A program made the translations under genes and the position numbers. Source: Synechococcus sp. CBW1004 (GTDB lineage: Bacteria; Cyanobacteriota; Cyanobacteriia; PCC-6307; Cyanobiaceae). Taken from it: a DNA stretch of 64,000 nt. Of the stretch, positions 37,744 to 49,593 are shown piece by piece (within the stretch, counting starts at the first letter, position 1; every line of letters starts with the position of its first letter). The stretch lies in the NCBI RefSeq assembly GCF_015840715.1, contig NZ_CP060397.1, positions 1,818,686-1,882,685 of the forward strand. The letters are read 5' to 3'. The notes under the pieces are model-generated. The model saw only the letters and a list, made by a program, of their open reading frames with translations, ran no database searches and was not told the DNA's origin.

Positions 37744-38751
37744 GTGAGTGCCTCCGCCCCCGGCCCCCCGCATCGCTCCGGCGAAGGTCGTCCCCTGCGC
37801 GGCATCCCGCGTTCACGTGCCTTCTGGGAGCTGAAGGCCGAGCAGATGATGAACCGGATCTTCGATCCGGAAGACCCGATCGACCTGGCCGTCGAGCATC
37901 TGCCGCAGGACGAGACCACCCTCCCCACCTCGCTTCAGGATGATGAGGCGGCAGCGCGTGGCTTCCAGGCCGGTCAGGCCGCCGCCGGGTCAGAGTTGCC
38001 CCGGAGTGCGCCGCCGCCGCCGCCACCAGGCCTGCCCTCCCGCCAGCGCGATCCTCTGCGCTCCGGCCGCGGTCGGCGTGCCACGACCCGTTCCACCGCC
38101 TCCACCGCCTCAGCCCGTGTCGCCGGCCGGCCCGATGAGCGGCTCCTGCTGATCGGAGCCCTCTGCGGTGTCTGCCTGGTGAGCCTGGGTGGTTCGCTGC
38201 TCTATTTCCGTTTCTGGAATCGCCTGCAGCTGAATCTGGCTCAGGAGCGCAACCTGTTGCTGCTGGAGCGGCTGCGGAATCTGGGGCCTGCCAATCCCCC
38301 TCCCGTCTCCGGTCCGGAGCCGGCCGCTCCGACCCTGCCGGGGCCCGCCGCCCAGACCGCCGCCGGCGCCGAGGGCCTGCCGCCGCCTCCCCCGCAGGAA
38401 GCCTGGATCGAGCAGCTCTCCTCGCTGCCTTCGCCCGCTCCGACTCCGCCCCGGGTCCTCACCGTGCCCGTCAGCCCGAGCCTCGCAGCCACGTCTGCAC
38501 CCCCCGCGCGGGTGGCGGCGGCTTCGACGCGTCCGGCGGCCCCCCTGCCCCAGCTGGTCGGTGTGGTGGCCGGAGCCGGCCGTGCACCCTCCGCCATCTT
38601 CCTGGTCGGGGGCAGCTCGATGAGCGTGGGCAGCGGTGAGCTGATCGGCTCCACGGGCTGGCGTCTGCGCAGTGCCGAGGGGGAGACCGCTCTGCTGGAA
38701 CGCGACGGTGAACTGCGCCAGGTCTCGATCGCCAGCGGCAACGGCTTCTGA
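37744..38751 (+). CDS. Single-span membrane protein of unknown function
   Basis: 335 residues starting with GTG 37744, 53 bp after mnmG. N-terminal cytoplasmic part (FWELKAEQMMNRIFDPEDPIDLAVEHL), one membrane span (LLLIGALCGVCLVSLGGSLLYF, about 138-160), a long Pro/Ala-rich periplasmic linker (about 185-275) and a compact C-terminal domain (PLPQLVGVVAGAGRAPSAIFLVGG ... GSTGWRLRSAEGETALLERDGELRQVSI). The tail resembles the small beta domains of secretion or pilus assembly proteins such as PilP or GspC, but the match is by pattern only. Confidence 0.75.
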   Translation: MSASAPGPPHRSGEGRPLRGIPRSRAFWELKAEQMMNRIFDPEDPIDLAVEHLPQDETTLPTSLQDDEAAARGFQAGQAAAGSELPRSAPPPPPPGLPSRQRDPLRSGRGRRATTRSTASTASARVAGRPDERLLLIGALCGVCLVSLGGSLLYFRFWNRLQLNLAQERNLLLLERLRNLGPANPPPVSGPEPAAPTLPGPAAQTAAGAEGLPPPPPQEAWIEQLSSLPSPAPTPPRVLTVPVSPSLAATSAPPARVAAASTRPAAPLPQLVGVVAGAGRAPSAIFLVGGSSMSVGSGELIGSTGWRLRSAEGETALLERDGELRQVSIASGNGF

Positions 38752-38791
38752 TCCCGTCTTCCTAGGCTCGATCCCCACCAGGACAGCCTCC

Positions 38792-39448
38792 TTGCCGACG
38801 CCCCTCCCACCTGCCGTCCCGACGGCCCCTGTGCAGGGAGATGGGGCCGGAGCATCCCTGCTGCCCTCCCCCTGGCCCCTCTGGCAGGCGCCCTTCGCCG
38901 AGGTGCAGGACGCCACCGCCGGCCGGCAGCTCAGCGGTGCCTGGAAGCTGCTGCTGCTCGGCGATGGCAGCCCCACCCGTCACCTGCAGCTGCTCACCGG
39001 CATGCCCGTGGAGGTGGAGCTGATCGCCATGGGGCCCGACCGCTGTGCCGTCGAGGAACCGCCGGCACCGGCCGAGGTGGGGGAGCTGCAGGCGCCGCTG
39101 CTGCGCCGTCAGGTGTGGCTCAACTGCGGCAACCTCAGCCTCGGCTGGGCTGAGAGCTGGTGGAACCTCGAGGAGGCTGAGCGCCATCTGTGCGACCGTC
39201 GCCAGCCCATCTGGCGCAGCCTCACCACCGGTCGGGCCGAGCTGTTCCGCGAGGTGGACGGCCTCGGCCAGGTGCGCGCTCCCTGGCTGTCGGAGCGCTT
39301 CGGCTGTCCGGGCCCCTTCTGGAGCCGTCACTACCGCTTCTTCCGCAATGGGCGGGAGCTGACCGTGATCCGCGAGGTGTTCTCCCCCGCGCTGGAAACG
39401 TGGCTGGGACCGGCGATCGGTCGGGAGCCCCCGACATCGATGTCATGA
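38792..39448 (+). CDS. Chorismate lyase, Ycf21/DUF98 type
   Basis: About 218 residues from a TTG start at 38792, with AGGA upstream; no suitable ATG lies between the upstream gene and the conserved region. Conserved features: DATAGRQLSGAWKLLLLGDGSPTRHLQLLTG, RRQVWLNCGN, SWWNLEEAERHL, PIWRSLTTGRAELFREVDGL and the end GPFWSRHYRFFRNGRELTVIREVFSP. This is the cyanobacterial and plastid Ycf21 family of 4-hydroxybenzoate-forming chorismate lyases, first step toward plastoquinone. A frame start at 38672 would overlap the preceding gene by 80 bp and is rejected. Confidence 0.88.
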   Translation: MPTPLPPAVPTAPVQGDGAGASLLPSPWPLWQAPFAEVQDATAGRQLSGAWKLLLLGDGSPTRHLQLLTGMPVEVELIAMGPDRCAVEEPPAPAEVGELQAPLLRRQVWLNCGNLSLGWAESWWNLEEAERHLCDRRQPIWRSLTTGRAELFREVDGLGQVRAPWLSERFGCPGPFWSRHYRFFRNGRELTVIREVFSPALETWLGPAIGREPPTSMS

Positions 39449-39451
39449 CAT
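39440..39451 (+). repeat. 12-bp palindrome at the chorismate lyase stop
   Basis: ATGTCATGACAT is a perfect palindrome spanning the stop codon (39446-39448), followed by ATTTCATGAA. It may be an operator for the next gene, whose ATG is 96 bp downstream; TTGACGG and ATTGACGG at 39488-39502 offer -35-like sequence. Confidence 0.3.
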
Positions 39452-39546
39452 TTCATGAAGTCGGTAACAGCGTGTCGCGGTTTGCTCTTGACGGATTGAC
39501 GGGCTCTATGAGCTAGCCAGCATGCGGGCACAGATCTCCACGGTCC

Positions 39547-40143
39547 ATGTCCCGTCCAGCAGCCAGGGCTCAGGCTCCAGGTCCCACCCGCCGGCCCCGT
39601 CCCGCCTCGCCGCCGCCCCGTAACCTCTCGGCCCTGCCCGCCACCCCGTTGCCCGCTCCAGCGAACGACTGGCTGAGCCTCACCGAGCTGGGCCGCCTTT
39701 ACGGCATCTCCGCTGTCCAGACCGGCAGGCTCCTCGTGCTCGCCGGCCTGCGCAGCCGGGAGGGCGAGCCGACCGCCCGCGCCCTGGGCGAGGGAATCGC
39801 TCTCTGCCCACACCCCGGTGACCACCACCAGGCCCTGTGGAGCCGGGTCGGCTGTGCCGCTCCCCTGGAGCGCCAGGGCCTGGAACTGCAGCAGCAGCGC
39901 AGCCTGGTGGGCCTGTGGGCCGATCTGCTCAGCGCTCTGCAGCAGGGGTCTCCTTCGATCTGCGTCTCCGCGGAGGAGATGGCCGACGACATGCCTCAGG
40001 AACTGGTGCGCCCCGTCAACCGCGAACTGCGGCAGCGGGGCTGCAGCTTTCAGGTGCGGCGTCTCAGGACAGGCGCAGCGCTTCGGCCTGCTTGCTCGCC
40101 TGCTCCAGCAGCTGACGCAGGCGCTCCTCGTCCGTGTGACTGA
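39547..40143 (+). CDS. Hypothetical protein with HTH-like region
   Basis: 198 residues. A basic Pro-rich N-terminus (1-40) precedes a helix-turn-helix-like part (DWLSLTELGRLYGISAVQTGRLLVLAGLR). The middle is helical, and SAEEMADDMPQELVRPVNRELRQRG suggests a second folded helix pair. No family assigned. The last 80 bp overlap the convergent DUF1269 gene, and the C-terminal 27 residues encoded there look non-conserved, so the frame may have been extended by stop-codon loss. Confidence 0.6.
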   Translation: MSRPAARAQAPGPTRRPRPASPPPRNLSALPATPLPAPANDWLSLTELGRLYGISAVQTGRLLVLAGLRSREGEPTARALGEGIALCPHPGDHHQALWSRVGCAAPLERQGLELQQQRSLVGLWADLLSALQQGSPSICVSAEEMADDMPQELVRPVNRELRQRGCSFQVRRLRTGAALRPACSPAPAADAGAPRPCD

Positions 40144-40585
40144 GGTTGGTGCGCAGCAGCTTCGCGTGAGGAGCATGGGAGCGCAGGCGTTCGATCACCC
40201 GATCGGGCGTCGCGTCGCGCAGCAGCACGAACAGGGCTGCGGTGCCCTCCGGCAGAGTCTCGCCCACCTCGCGCATGAAGCCGTCGTTGATGCCCAGGTC
40301 CGAGAGGGAGCCTGAAGCTGCGCCGATCCCGGCACCCACCGCCGCACCCAGCAGCGGGTTGAGGAAGAGCAGGCCCACCAGCGATCCCCAGAAGCCGCCA
40401 CCCAGGGCGCCGGCCGTGGTGAGGTTGAGGGCCTGCCGCAGGTGCACCTGGCCGCCGCGGTCGCGCTCGACGACCACCGCATCCTCCAGGGAGATCAGCT
40501 GTTCGCGCTGGATGTCCACCAGGTCGCGGCGCACCTGCTCCGCTTCGTCCGCCGTGGGGAAGCCCACCACCACAAGGCTGCTCAT
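40064..40585 (-). CDS. DUF1269-type membrane protein
   Basis: 173 residues. The N-terminal part (SSLVVVGFPTADEAEQVRRDLVDIQREQLISLEDAVVVERD) and the glycine-rich membrane region (TTAGALGGGFWGSLVGLLFLNPLLGAAVGAGIGAASGSL, about 60-98) followed by DLGINDGFMREVGETLPEGTAALFVLL fit the DUF1269 family. These are small inner-membrane or membrane-associated proteins of unknown role, often stress-induced. The start is ATG 40585. It overlaps the convergent upstream gene by 80 bp. Confidence 0.9.
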   Translation of the reverse strand: MSSLVVVGFPTADEAEQVRRDLVDIQREQLISLEDAVVVERDRGGQVHLRQALNLTTAGALGGGFWGSLVGLLFLNPLLGAAVGAGIGAASGSLSDLGINDGFMREVGETLPEGTAALFVLLRDATPDRVIERLRSHAPHAKLLRTNLSHTDEERLRQLLEQASKQAEALRLS

Positions 40586-40667
40586 CGTGATCCGCAGATG
40601 GATGCGGTCAGGTTAGGGGTGCGGCTCGGATCGGATGCCGCCCGCCCCCTGCGGCCGGTCCCGGCCA

Positions 40668-41408
40668 TCAGCGTCGGCGGCTTGAGCGTGGCAGGGGGCG
40701 GGCGGCGCCGGAGGGGGGCTCGCCGTCCGCGTCCCGCTCCCGGCCGCTGCGCTGCGTCAGCTCCTCCTGCAGGGGATCGGGACGGCGCAGTGGCGCGCTC
40801 GGGCGCTGCCAGCGGGGCACACTGAACACCTCGTCATCGGGCCAGTCCTGGGCTGCGCCACTGCCGCTGTCGCTTCGGTCCGGATCTGCTGCAGCCGCTG
40901 GCCTGATGCGGTCTTGCTCCGCACCGACATCCCGTTCGGTGGCGGTCTCCACAGGCCGGGCGGCCGCCATGGATCCTCGCCTGGAGATCGCCTGCAGCGG
41001 CTGGCGGCGGGGGCGATCACTGCGCCCGCTGCTGCGACCACCGGTGCGCTCCCGCTCCTGGGGCAGGACGTCTCTGGCGGGTGCGGGTGGCTCGCTGCGC
41101 CGCCGCTCGCTCTCCTGCCAGGGCTCCGGCCAGTCGTCGCTGTCATCCAGCAGCCAGTCGAGACGGTTCTCCACCCAGCGACCCAGCCCGTCGAAGCCGC
41201 CGCGGCTTCCCGGTCGTCCCTCCGATCTGCGGTTGCCCTGGCGTGCGCCCGGCCGACTTCCGGAGACGCCCTCCACCAGCTGGCGGCCGGTGCTCATCCA
41301 GCGATCGAGGCGCTGCTCCAGGGGTTCCCCATCGCGCATGGAGCGGCGTTCGGTGGGAGGAAGCGGCGAGCGCGGATCCCGGCGCCGGCCGCCATCAAAC
41401 GAATCCAT
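40668..41408 (-). CDS. Arg/Ser-rich disordered hypothetical protein
   Basis: 246 residues, strongly enriched in Arg, Ser, Pro and acidic residues, probably largely unstructured. One conserved-looking block is LEQRLDRWMSTGRQLVEGVSG and GLGRWVENRLDWLLDD(S)DDWPEPW, which are predicted helices. Such proteins occur in picocyanobacteria and are sometimes labelled RNA helicase, but I see no helicase motif. Function unknown; nucleic-acid binding through Arg-rich segments is possible. Confidence 0.65.
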   Translation of the reverse strand: MDSFDGGRRRDPRSPLPPTERRSMRDGEPLEQRLDRWMSTGRQLVEGVSGSRPGARQGNRRSEGRPGSRGGFDGLGRWVENRLDWLLDDSDDWPEPWQESERRRSEPPAPARDVLPQERERTGGRSSGRSDRPRRQPLQAISRRGSMAAARPVETATERDVGAEQDRIRPAAAADPDRSDSGSGAAQDWPDDEVFSVPRWQRPSAPLRRPDPLQEELTQRSGRERDADGEPPSGAARPLPRSSRRR

Positions 41409-41461
41409 CGGCCAACCCTACCGAGCCTGCTCGCCTGCCAGCCTTCTGCAACCGATGGGCC

Positions 41462-41557
41462 TCATCGCCGGCGCCGGGCCAGCCAGCGCTCGCGGCCCAT
41501 CCCCACCAGCGCAATGGTGAGTCCGCCCCATTCCAGGGTCCAGAGAAAGGTGGCCAT
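41462..41557 (-). CDS. Very small single-span membrane protein (31 residues)
   Basis: A 32-codon frame from ATG 41557 to TGA 41462 encodes MATFLWTLEWGGLTIALVGM followed by GRERWLARRRR: one amphipathic or membrane helix and a basic tail, the layout of many small cyanobacterial thylakoid or plasma-membrane proteins. It sits alone between two minus-strand genes. I could not match it to a known photosystem or NDH subunit. Support is only compositional. Confidence 0.4.
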   Translation of the reverse strand: MATFLWTLEWGGLTIALVGMGRERWLARRRR

Positions 41558-41686
41558 GGCCGCCGTCGGATCGCCGGACCCTACGCCTGCCCCCCGCCCA
41601 TCGGCCCATCCCGGCCAGGACGGGGCCCCGCGGCCACTGGCTGATCGCTGGGCCGGGTCAGCCAGACGCGGGGAGATGGGCGGCGG

Positions 41687-44917
<3,231 letters not shown>

Positions 44918-45167
44918 GCCCCCGGGGCCTCCCGGTGCCCTGCGGGTTGAGCCCGGCCACTCCGCTGAGCGTGCAGCCGCTGGCTGGATGGTGGCTCCAG
45001 GGCTGCGGCGGTGGACGTGCTGGCCCCATCGCTGGCGCCACCGTGCCTGAGCCCCGTGGCCTGAGCCCTTCGCCAGTCTCTGCCGGTCGCTCCTCTGGTG
45101 TGGTCAGGGCTTCAGCTGTGGTCGGGTGGGCGACCGATCGCGGCTGGTCGGCGCTGCAGCGGGGGCC

Positions 45168-45173
45168 TATAAC
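45168..45173 (+). promoter_or_regulatory. Probable -10 element of the devBCA operon
   Basis: TATAAC lies 27 bp before the devB ATG in very GC-rich sequence. No good -35 is seen, so assignment is tentative. The 280-bp region between ligA and devB otherwise shows no gene. Confidence 0.4.
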
Positions 45174-45199
45174 CCAGGTTCGCCCTGGCCGCCTGCGGG

Positions 45200-46333
45200 A
45201 TGAGCTCGCCCCCCTCGATGCCGGAGCCCTCGGCCCCGGCAGCCCCTCCGCCGGGGCCTCTGCAGACGCGACGCCCCTCCCGGCTGGCGGCGCTGATCGC
45301 CCTGTTGGTGGTGGTTGCCGGCGGTGGCGGTGCCTGGTGGCTGCACACCCAGCGGCAGGAGCGCCAGCGTCAGGCCACGCCGCCGGCGCTGCTGCCCCGC
45401 CGCATCGCCGCCCTGGGGCGGATCGAGCCCCTCGACGGGGTGGTGAAGCTGTCAGTGCCGAGCAGCCTGGCCAATGATCCGGTCAGCCGCATCCTGGTGA
45501 AGGATGGCGAGCAGGTGACGAAGGGGCAGCCGCTGGCGATCCTCGAGAGCGCCGCCTCGCTCGAGCAGGCCGTGCGCCAGTCCGAGGCGGCGATCGCCAC
45601 CGCTGAGCGCCGCATCACCAGCCAGGACAGCGTGATCGAGAAGAGCCGCGCCCAGCTGGCCCAGGCGGAAGTGGAGCTGCGCCGCTATAGCTCCCTCTAT
45701 GCCAGCGGTGCCAGCAGCGCCGAGGAGCGCGACCGGCGCCAGACCCTCGCCAGCACCACCCGCGCCAACCTCGATCAGGCCCTCTCCGACCGGGCCACCC
45801 TGGCGGCGGAGCTGGAGGAGAAGAAGGCGGATCTGGCCCGCAACCGCAGTGAACGGGCGAAGGCCACGATCCTGGCGCCGTTCAGCGGCACGGTGTTCAA
45901 GGTCTATGCCCATCCCGGCGACAAGGTGGGCGATGACGGCATCCTCGACATCGGTGACAGCAGCCGCATGGGGGTGATCGCCGAGGTGTATCAGACCGAC
46001 CGCCCCGGCATCGCCCTGGGGCAGAAGGCGGTGATCACGGCCGAGGGCTTCCCGGACAAGCAGATGAGCGGCACTGTGGTGGAGATCGCCCGCCAGGTGA
46101 GCCGCCAGACGGTGTTCACCGGTGAGGCGGGTGAAAACCTCGACCGACGGGTGGTGGAGGTGAAGATCGGCCTGGGCCCTCAGGCCACCGCCATCGCCAG
46201 CACCATCAACTATCTGCAGGTGAATGTGCTGTTCGAGCCCCTCACCGAAGCCCAGAAGCAGCAGCAGCGCCAGCGCCAGGAAGCGTTGATCCGCCAGCAG
46301 ACCGGCGGTGCTGCCCCGCCTCCGCCCCGCTGA
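45200..46333 (+). CDS. devB: ABC exporter membrane fusion protein, DevB-type
   Basis: 377 residues. Cytoplasmic Pro-rich start, one membrane span (LAALIALLVVVAGGGGAWWL, about 29-48), lipoyl-like halves (RILVKDGEQVTKGQPLAILES and AKATILAPFSGTVFKVYAHPGDKVG), a coiled-coil hairpin between (about 120-215) and a C-terminal beta domain (GLGPQATAIASTINYLQVNVLFEP). DevB joins the DevCA transporter to an outer-membrane TolC. In filamentous relatives the complex exports heterocyst glycolipids; in unicellular species the cargo is unknown. The gene order devB-devC-devA is as expected. Confidence 0.92.
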   Translation: MSSPPSMPEPSAPAAPPPGPLQTRRPSRLAALIALLVVVAGGGGAWWLHTQRQERQRQATPPALLPRRIAALGRIEPLDGVVKLSVPSSLANDPVSRILVKDGEQVTKGQPLAILESAASLEQAVRQSEAAIATAERRITSQDSVIEKSRAQLAQAEVELRRYSSLYASGASSAEERDRRQTLASTTRANLDQALSDRATLAAELEEKKADLARNRSERAKATILAPFSGTVFKVYAHPGDKVGDDGILDIGDSSRMGVIAEVYQTDRPGIALGQKAVITAEGFPDKQMSGTVVEIARQVSRQTVFTGEAGENLDRRVVEVKIGLGPQATAIASTINYLQVNVLFEPLTEAQKQQQRQRQEALIRQQTGGAAPPPPR

Positions 46334-46400
46334 GGTCACCGATGGACCACCGGCCACGCCACCGAGACGCCCATGGGGAGCAGCCGATGAGGGCCTGTCG

Positions 46401-47561
46401 ATGAATGCCCTGCGTCGCACCCCCCTGGCCTGGCGCCAGGTGATCCACCGACCGATGCGCCTGGTGGCGGCCCTGGCAGGCGTGAGCTTCGCCAATGTGC
46501 TGGTGTTCTTCCAGATGGGCCTCTCAGGCGGTCTGTACGACAGCCAGAAGCGACCGCTGCAACGCATCAACGGCGAGCTGGTGATGGTGAGCCGCCGCTA
46601 TCTCTATCTCGGCGAGCAGCTCAATTTTCCCCGCGCCCGCCTCAGCCAGGCCCTCGGTATTCAGGGGGTGAAGGCGGTCACGCCGCTGTATCTCGGGCTG
46701 GCGGAATGGATCAACCGCGACACGCGCCAGCAGAAGCAGGCGATGATCTTCGGGCTCACCCCCGAGAACCCGGCGCTGCGCATTCCGGAGCTGGAGGCCA
46801 ACCCCCTGCTGCTGCAGCGCTCCGATGCGGTGTTGTTCGACAGCCGCTCCAAGAAGGTGGCAGGGCCGGTGGCGACGATGGTCGGCAGCGGTGAGATCTA
46901 TCAGACCGAACTGCGTGGCACCCGGGCGGTGGTGACCGGCCTGTTCACGATGGGTGTCACCTTCGCCGCCGACATCAACCTGCTGACGTCGGCCACCAAC
47001 TTCAAGAACTACTTCCCGGATCAGAGCGCCGACGACATCCAGATGGGGGTGATTCAGCTCGAACCCGGCGTCGATCCACGGCGGGTGCAGGCGACGCTGC
47101 AGAGTTTTCTGGGCTCCTCAGTGAAGGTGCTGACGATCCCTGAGCTGGAGAAGGCGGAGGTGAATTACTGGCAGCGCAACACCTCGTTCGGCATCATCTT
47201 CGGCCTGGGTGTGCTGGTGGGGCTGGTAGTGGGCGGCATCATCGTCTATCAGATTCTCTATTCCGATGTCACCGATCATCTGGCCGAATACGCCACGCTC
47301 AAGGCGATGGGCTACGACGATGGCTTCGTGGTGGCGATCATCCTGCAGGAATCGCTGATCCTCGCGGTGCTTGCCTTCGGCCCCAGCCTGCTGCTGTCGC
47401 TGGGCCTCTATGGCTTTCTCGCCCGCTCCACCTCGCTGATGGTGGTGATGACGGCCCAGCGGGCGGTGCTGGTGTTCGTGTTCACCCTGGTGATGTGCTC
47501 CCTCTCCGGCTGGCTGGCCACCGCCAAGCTGCGCCGCCTCGATCCGGCGGAGATCTTCTGA
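46401..47561 (+). CDS. devC: ABC exporter permease, DevC-type
   Basis: 386 residues, FtsX/MacB-like layout. First span near 20-40 (LVAALAGVSFANVLVFFQMGLSGGLYDSQ), a periplasmic domain (about 45-265) with NGELVMVSRRYLYLGEQLNFP, and three C-terminal spans (FGIIFGLGVLVGLVVGGIIVYQILYSDV, VVAIILQESLILAVLAFG, VLVFVFTLVMCSLSG) ending LRRLDPAEIF. It is the membrane subunit of the devBCA exporter. The stop overlaps the devA start (TGATG), so the pair is translationally coupled. Confidence 0.94.
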   Translation: MNALRRTPLAWRQVIHRPMRLVAALAGVSFANVLVFFQMGLSGGLYDSQKRPLQRINGELVMVSRRYLYLGEQLNFPRARLSQALGIQGVKAVTPLYLGLAEWINRDTRQQKQAMIFGLTPENPALRIPELEANPLLLQRSDAVLFDSRSKKVAGPVATMVGSGEIYQTELRGTRAVVTGLFTMGVTFAADINLLTSATNFKNYFPDQSADDIQMGVIQLEPGVDPRRVQATLQSFLGSSVKVLTIPELEKAEVNYWQRNTSFGIIFGLGVLVGLVVGGIIVYQILYSDVTDHLAEYATLKAMGYDDGFVVAIILQESLILAVLAFGPSLLLSLGLYGFLARSTSLMVVMTAQRAVLVFVFTLVMCSLSGWLATAKLRRLDPAEIF

Positions 47562-48400
47562 TGGCGCCTGAGCCGCTGCCGCCACTGGAAACCGCCGGCT
47601 CCGGGCCCGCCCCAGAGCCGGCGGGAACCGGCCCACAGGCTCCACCACCTGACGCTGCCCGTTTTTCGCATGAAAACGCGGGCGGAGTGACGGCTGCCAG
47701 CCTGGAAGCAGCCGAGCCCCTGGTCACGGTCAGCGGCCTCGACCACTGGTTCTTCGAGGGGGGGATGCCGAAGCAGGTGCTGCGCGAGGTGAATCTCTGC
47801 CTGCATCCCGGCGAGATCCTGATCCTCACCGGCCCGTCGGGCTCCGGCAAGACCACCCTGCTCACCATGCTCGGGGGCCTGCGCGCCGCCCAGTGCGGCA
47901 GCCTGCGCATCCTCGGATCGGAGCTGCTGCATGCCGATCCGCCCACGCTCACGCGCCTGCGCCGCCAGGTGGGTTTCATCTTCCAGGCCCACAACCTGAT
48001 GCCTTATCTCAATGCGCTGGAAAATGTGCGGATCGGGCTGGAGGTGCGCAGCGACTGGCTGGAGCGGGGCCGCCCGGCCATGGATGCCTGCGCCGCCGCG
48101 ATGCTGGGCCGGGTGGGACTGGCCGACCGGATCAGCTACTACCCCGAGAAGCTCTCCGGCGGCCAGAAGCAGCGGGTGGCGATCGCCCGGGCGCTGGCCC
48201 CGGTGCCGCGCCTGCTGCTGGCCGATGAACCCACCGCGGCCCTCGATCGCGAATCCGGGCGGGATGTGGTGGAGCTGTTCCGCGCCCTGGCCAATGAGAG
48301 CGGCGCCGGCATCGTGATGGTGACGCACGACAACAAGATTCTCGACATCGCCGACCGGATCATCAACCTCGATGGTGGGCGCCTGGTGGAGCAGAGCTGA
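47561..48400 (+). CDS. devA: ABC exporter ATP-binding protein, DevA-type
   Basis: 279 residues. A 45-residue Pro/Ala-rich N-terminal tail, then the ABC core: VSGLDHWFFEGGMPKQVL, Walker A TGPSGSGKTT (about 93), Q-loop FIFQAHNLMPYLNALENV, signature LSGGQKQRVAIARAL, Walker B LLLADEPTAALD and switch VTHDNKILDIADRIINLDGG. The FEGG and HNL motifs are typical of DevA. It powers the DevBC exporter and begins in the last base of devC. Confidence 0.95.
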   Translation: MAPEPLPPLETAGSGPAPEPAGTGPQAPPPDAARFSHENAGGVTAASLEAAEPLVTVSGLDHWFFEGGMPKQVLREVNLCLHPGEILILTGPSGSGKTTLLTMLGGLRAAQCGSLRILGSELLHADPPTLTRLRRQVGFIFQAHNLMPYLNALENVRIGLEVRSDWLERGRPAMDACAAAMLGRVGLADRISYYPEKLSGGQKQRVAIARALAPVPRLLLADEPTAALDRESGRDVVELFRALANESGAGIVMVTHDNKILDIADRIINLDGGRLVEQS

Positions 48401-48510
48401 GCATCGTCAGGGTGTGGGCCCGATGCAGATGCGCTGCAGCGGGCGCTGGATCTTCGGCTGGGCATGGTGCCACGGGCTTCTTACCCTGCTCCCACATGGG
48501 TGGCGCATTG

Positions 48511-49593
48511 ATGACGACCCCTCGCCGCAGGCCGTCGTTGCAGCCGATGCCGCAGGAGAAGCTGTTCACCGCACCGGGCACACCCGTGTTTGTCGGTCAA
48601 CGGCGCAGCGAACAGGCGCGGCTGGATCTGTTTCTCTATGACGCCGAGACCGTGGCGGAGATCAGCCCGGCCACGCTGGAGGACTGTCGTGGTGCCCGCA
48701 GTCGCCCCGGGTTGTTGTGGATCAATGTCAGCGCCGTGCATGACATGGCGCTGCTCCAGGCGCTGGGGGAGGAGTTCGCCCTGCATCCGCTGACGCTGGA
48801 GGACATCGCCAACACCTCGCACCGGCCGAAATGGGAGGAGTTTCCCGACTATGGATTCCTGGCGATGAAGATGGTGCACCGTCAGGGCCATGGTCGCGGC
48901 GTGACGGTGGAGCACGTGAGTGTGATTCTGGGTGATGGTTTCGTGCTCTCCTTCCTGGAGGACAGCGGTGATGTCTTCGAGGCGGTGCGTCAGCGCATCC
49001 GGCGCGGTGCGGGCCGTATCCGGGCGTTGGGAGCGGATTATCTGGCCTTCAGCCTGATGGATGCGGTGGTCGATCATTACTTCCTCGCCATCGAGTCGAT
49101 CGGTGAATGGGTGCAGCACTTTGAGGACCGGCTCCTCTCCAATGCCATGCAGCCGGAGATCGGTGGGCTGTATCGCTTCAAGCGGGAACTGCTGGAGGTG
49201 CGCCGTGCTGTCTGGCCGCTGCGCGAGGTGATCTCGGCGATCAACCGCAGTGAGTCGCCGCTGCTGAAGAAGGAGAACAGGGTGTTCTGGCGCGATCTCT
49301 ATGACCACGCCGTGCAGGTGATGGACATGGTGGAGAATGCCCGTGAGTCGCTGGCGAGCATGCACGACACCTATCTCTCCAGCCTCAGCAACCGCATGAA
49401 TGAGGTGATGAAGATTCTGACGATCATCTCGACGATCTTCATTCCTCTCACCTTCATCGCTGGCATCTATGGCATGAACTTCAAGCACATGCCGGAGCTG
49501 GAGTGGAGGGATGGATATTTTCTCATTCTCGCCCTGATGGGCGTCATCGCCGTGTCGCTGGTCGTGTATTTCCGCCGTCAGCGCTGGCTCTGA
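48511..49593 (+). CDS. corA: Magnesium/cobalt transporter CorA
   Basis: 360 residues. Soluble N-terminal funnel with LLWINVSAVHDMALLQALGEEFALHPLTLEDIANTSHRPK, the long stalk helix (MDMVENARESLASMHDTYLSSLSNRMNEVMKILT) and two C-terminal spans around the signature YGMNFKHMPEL (about 318-322). It forms a pentameric Mg2+ channel in the inner membrane. The ATG at 48511 gives the family start; upstream ATGs at 48412 and 48496 add unconserved residues. The stop overlaps the convergent next gene by 16 bp. Confidence 0.97.
   Translation: MTTPRRRPSLQPMPQEKLFTAPGTPVFVGQRRSEQARLDLFLYDAETVAEISPATLEDCRGARSRPGLLWINVSAVHDMALLQALGEEFALHPLTLEDIANTSHRPKWEEFPDYGFLAMKMVHRQGHGRGVTVEHVSVILGDGFVLSFLEDSGDVFEAVRQRIRRGAGRIRALGADYLAFSLMDAVVDHYFLAIESIGEWVQHFEDRLLSNAMQPEIGGLYRFKRELLEVRRAVWPLREVISAINRSESPLLKKENRVFWRDLYDHAVQVMDMVENARESLASMHDTYLSSLSNRMNEVMKILTIISTIFIPLTFIAGIYGMNFKHMPELEWRDGYFLILALMGVIAVSLVVYFRRQRWL

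Noticed and set aside
40668-41408. RNA helicase label for the Arg/Ser-rich protein
   Set aside because: No Walker, DEAD or other helicase motif is visible; similarity would be compositional only.
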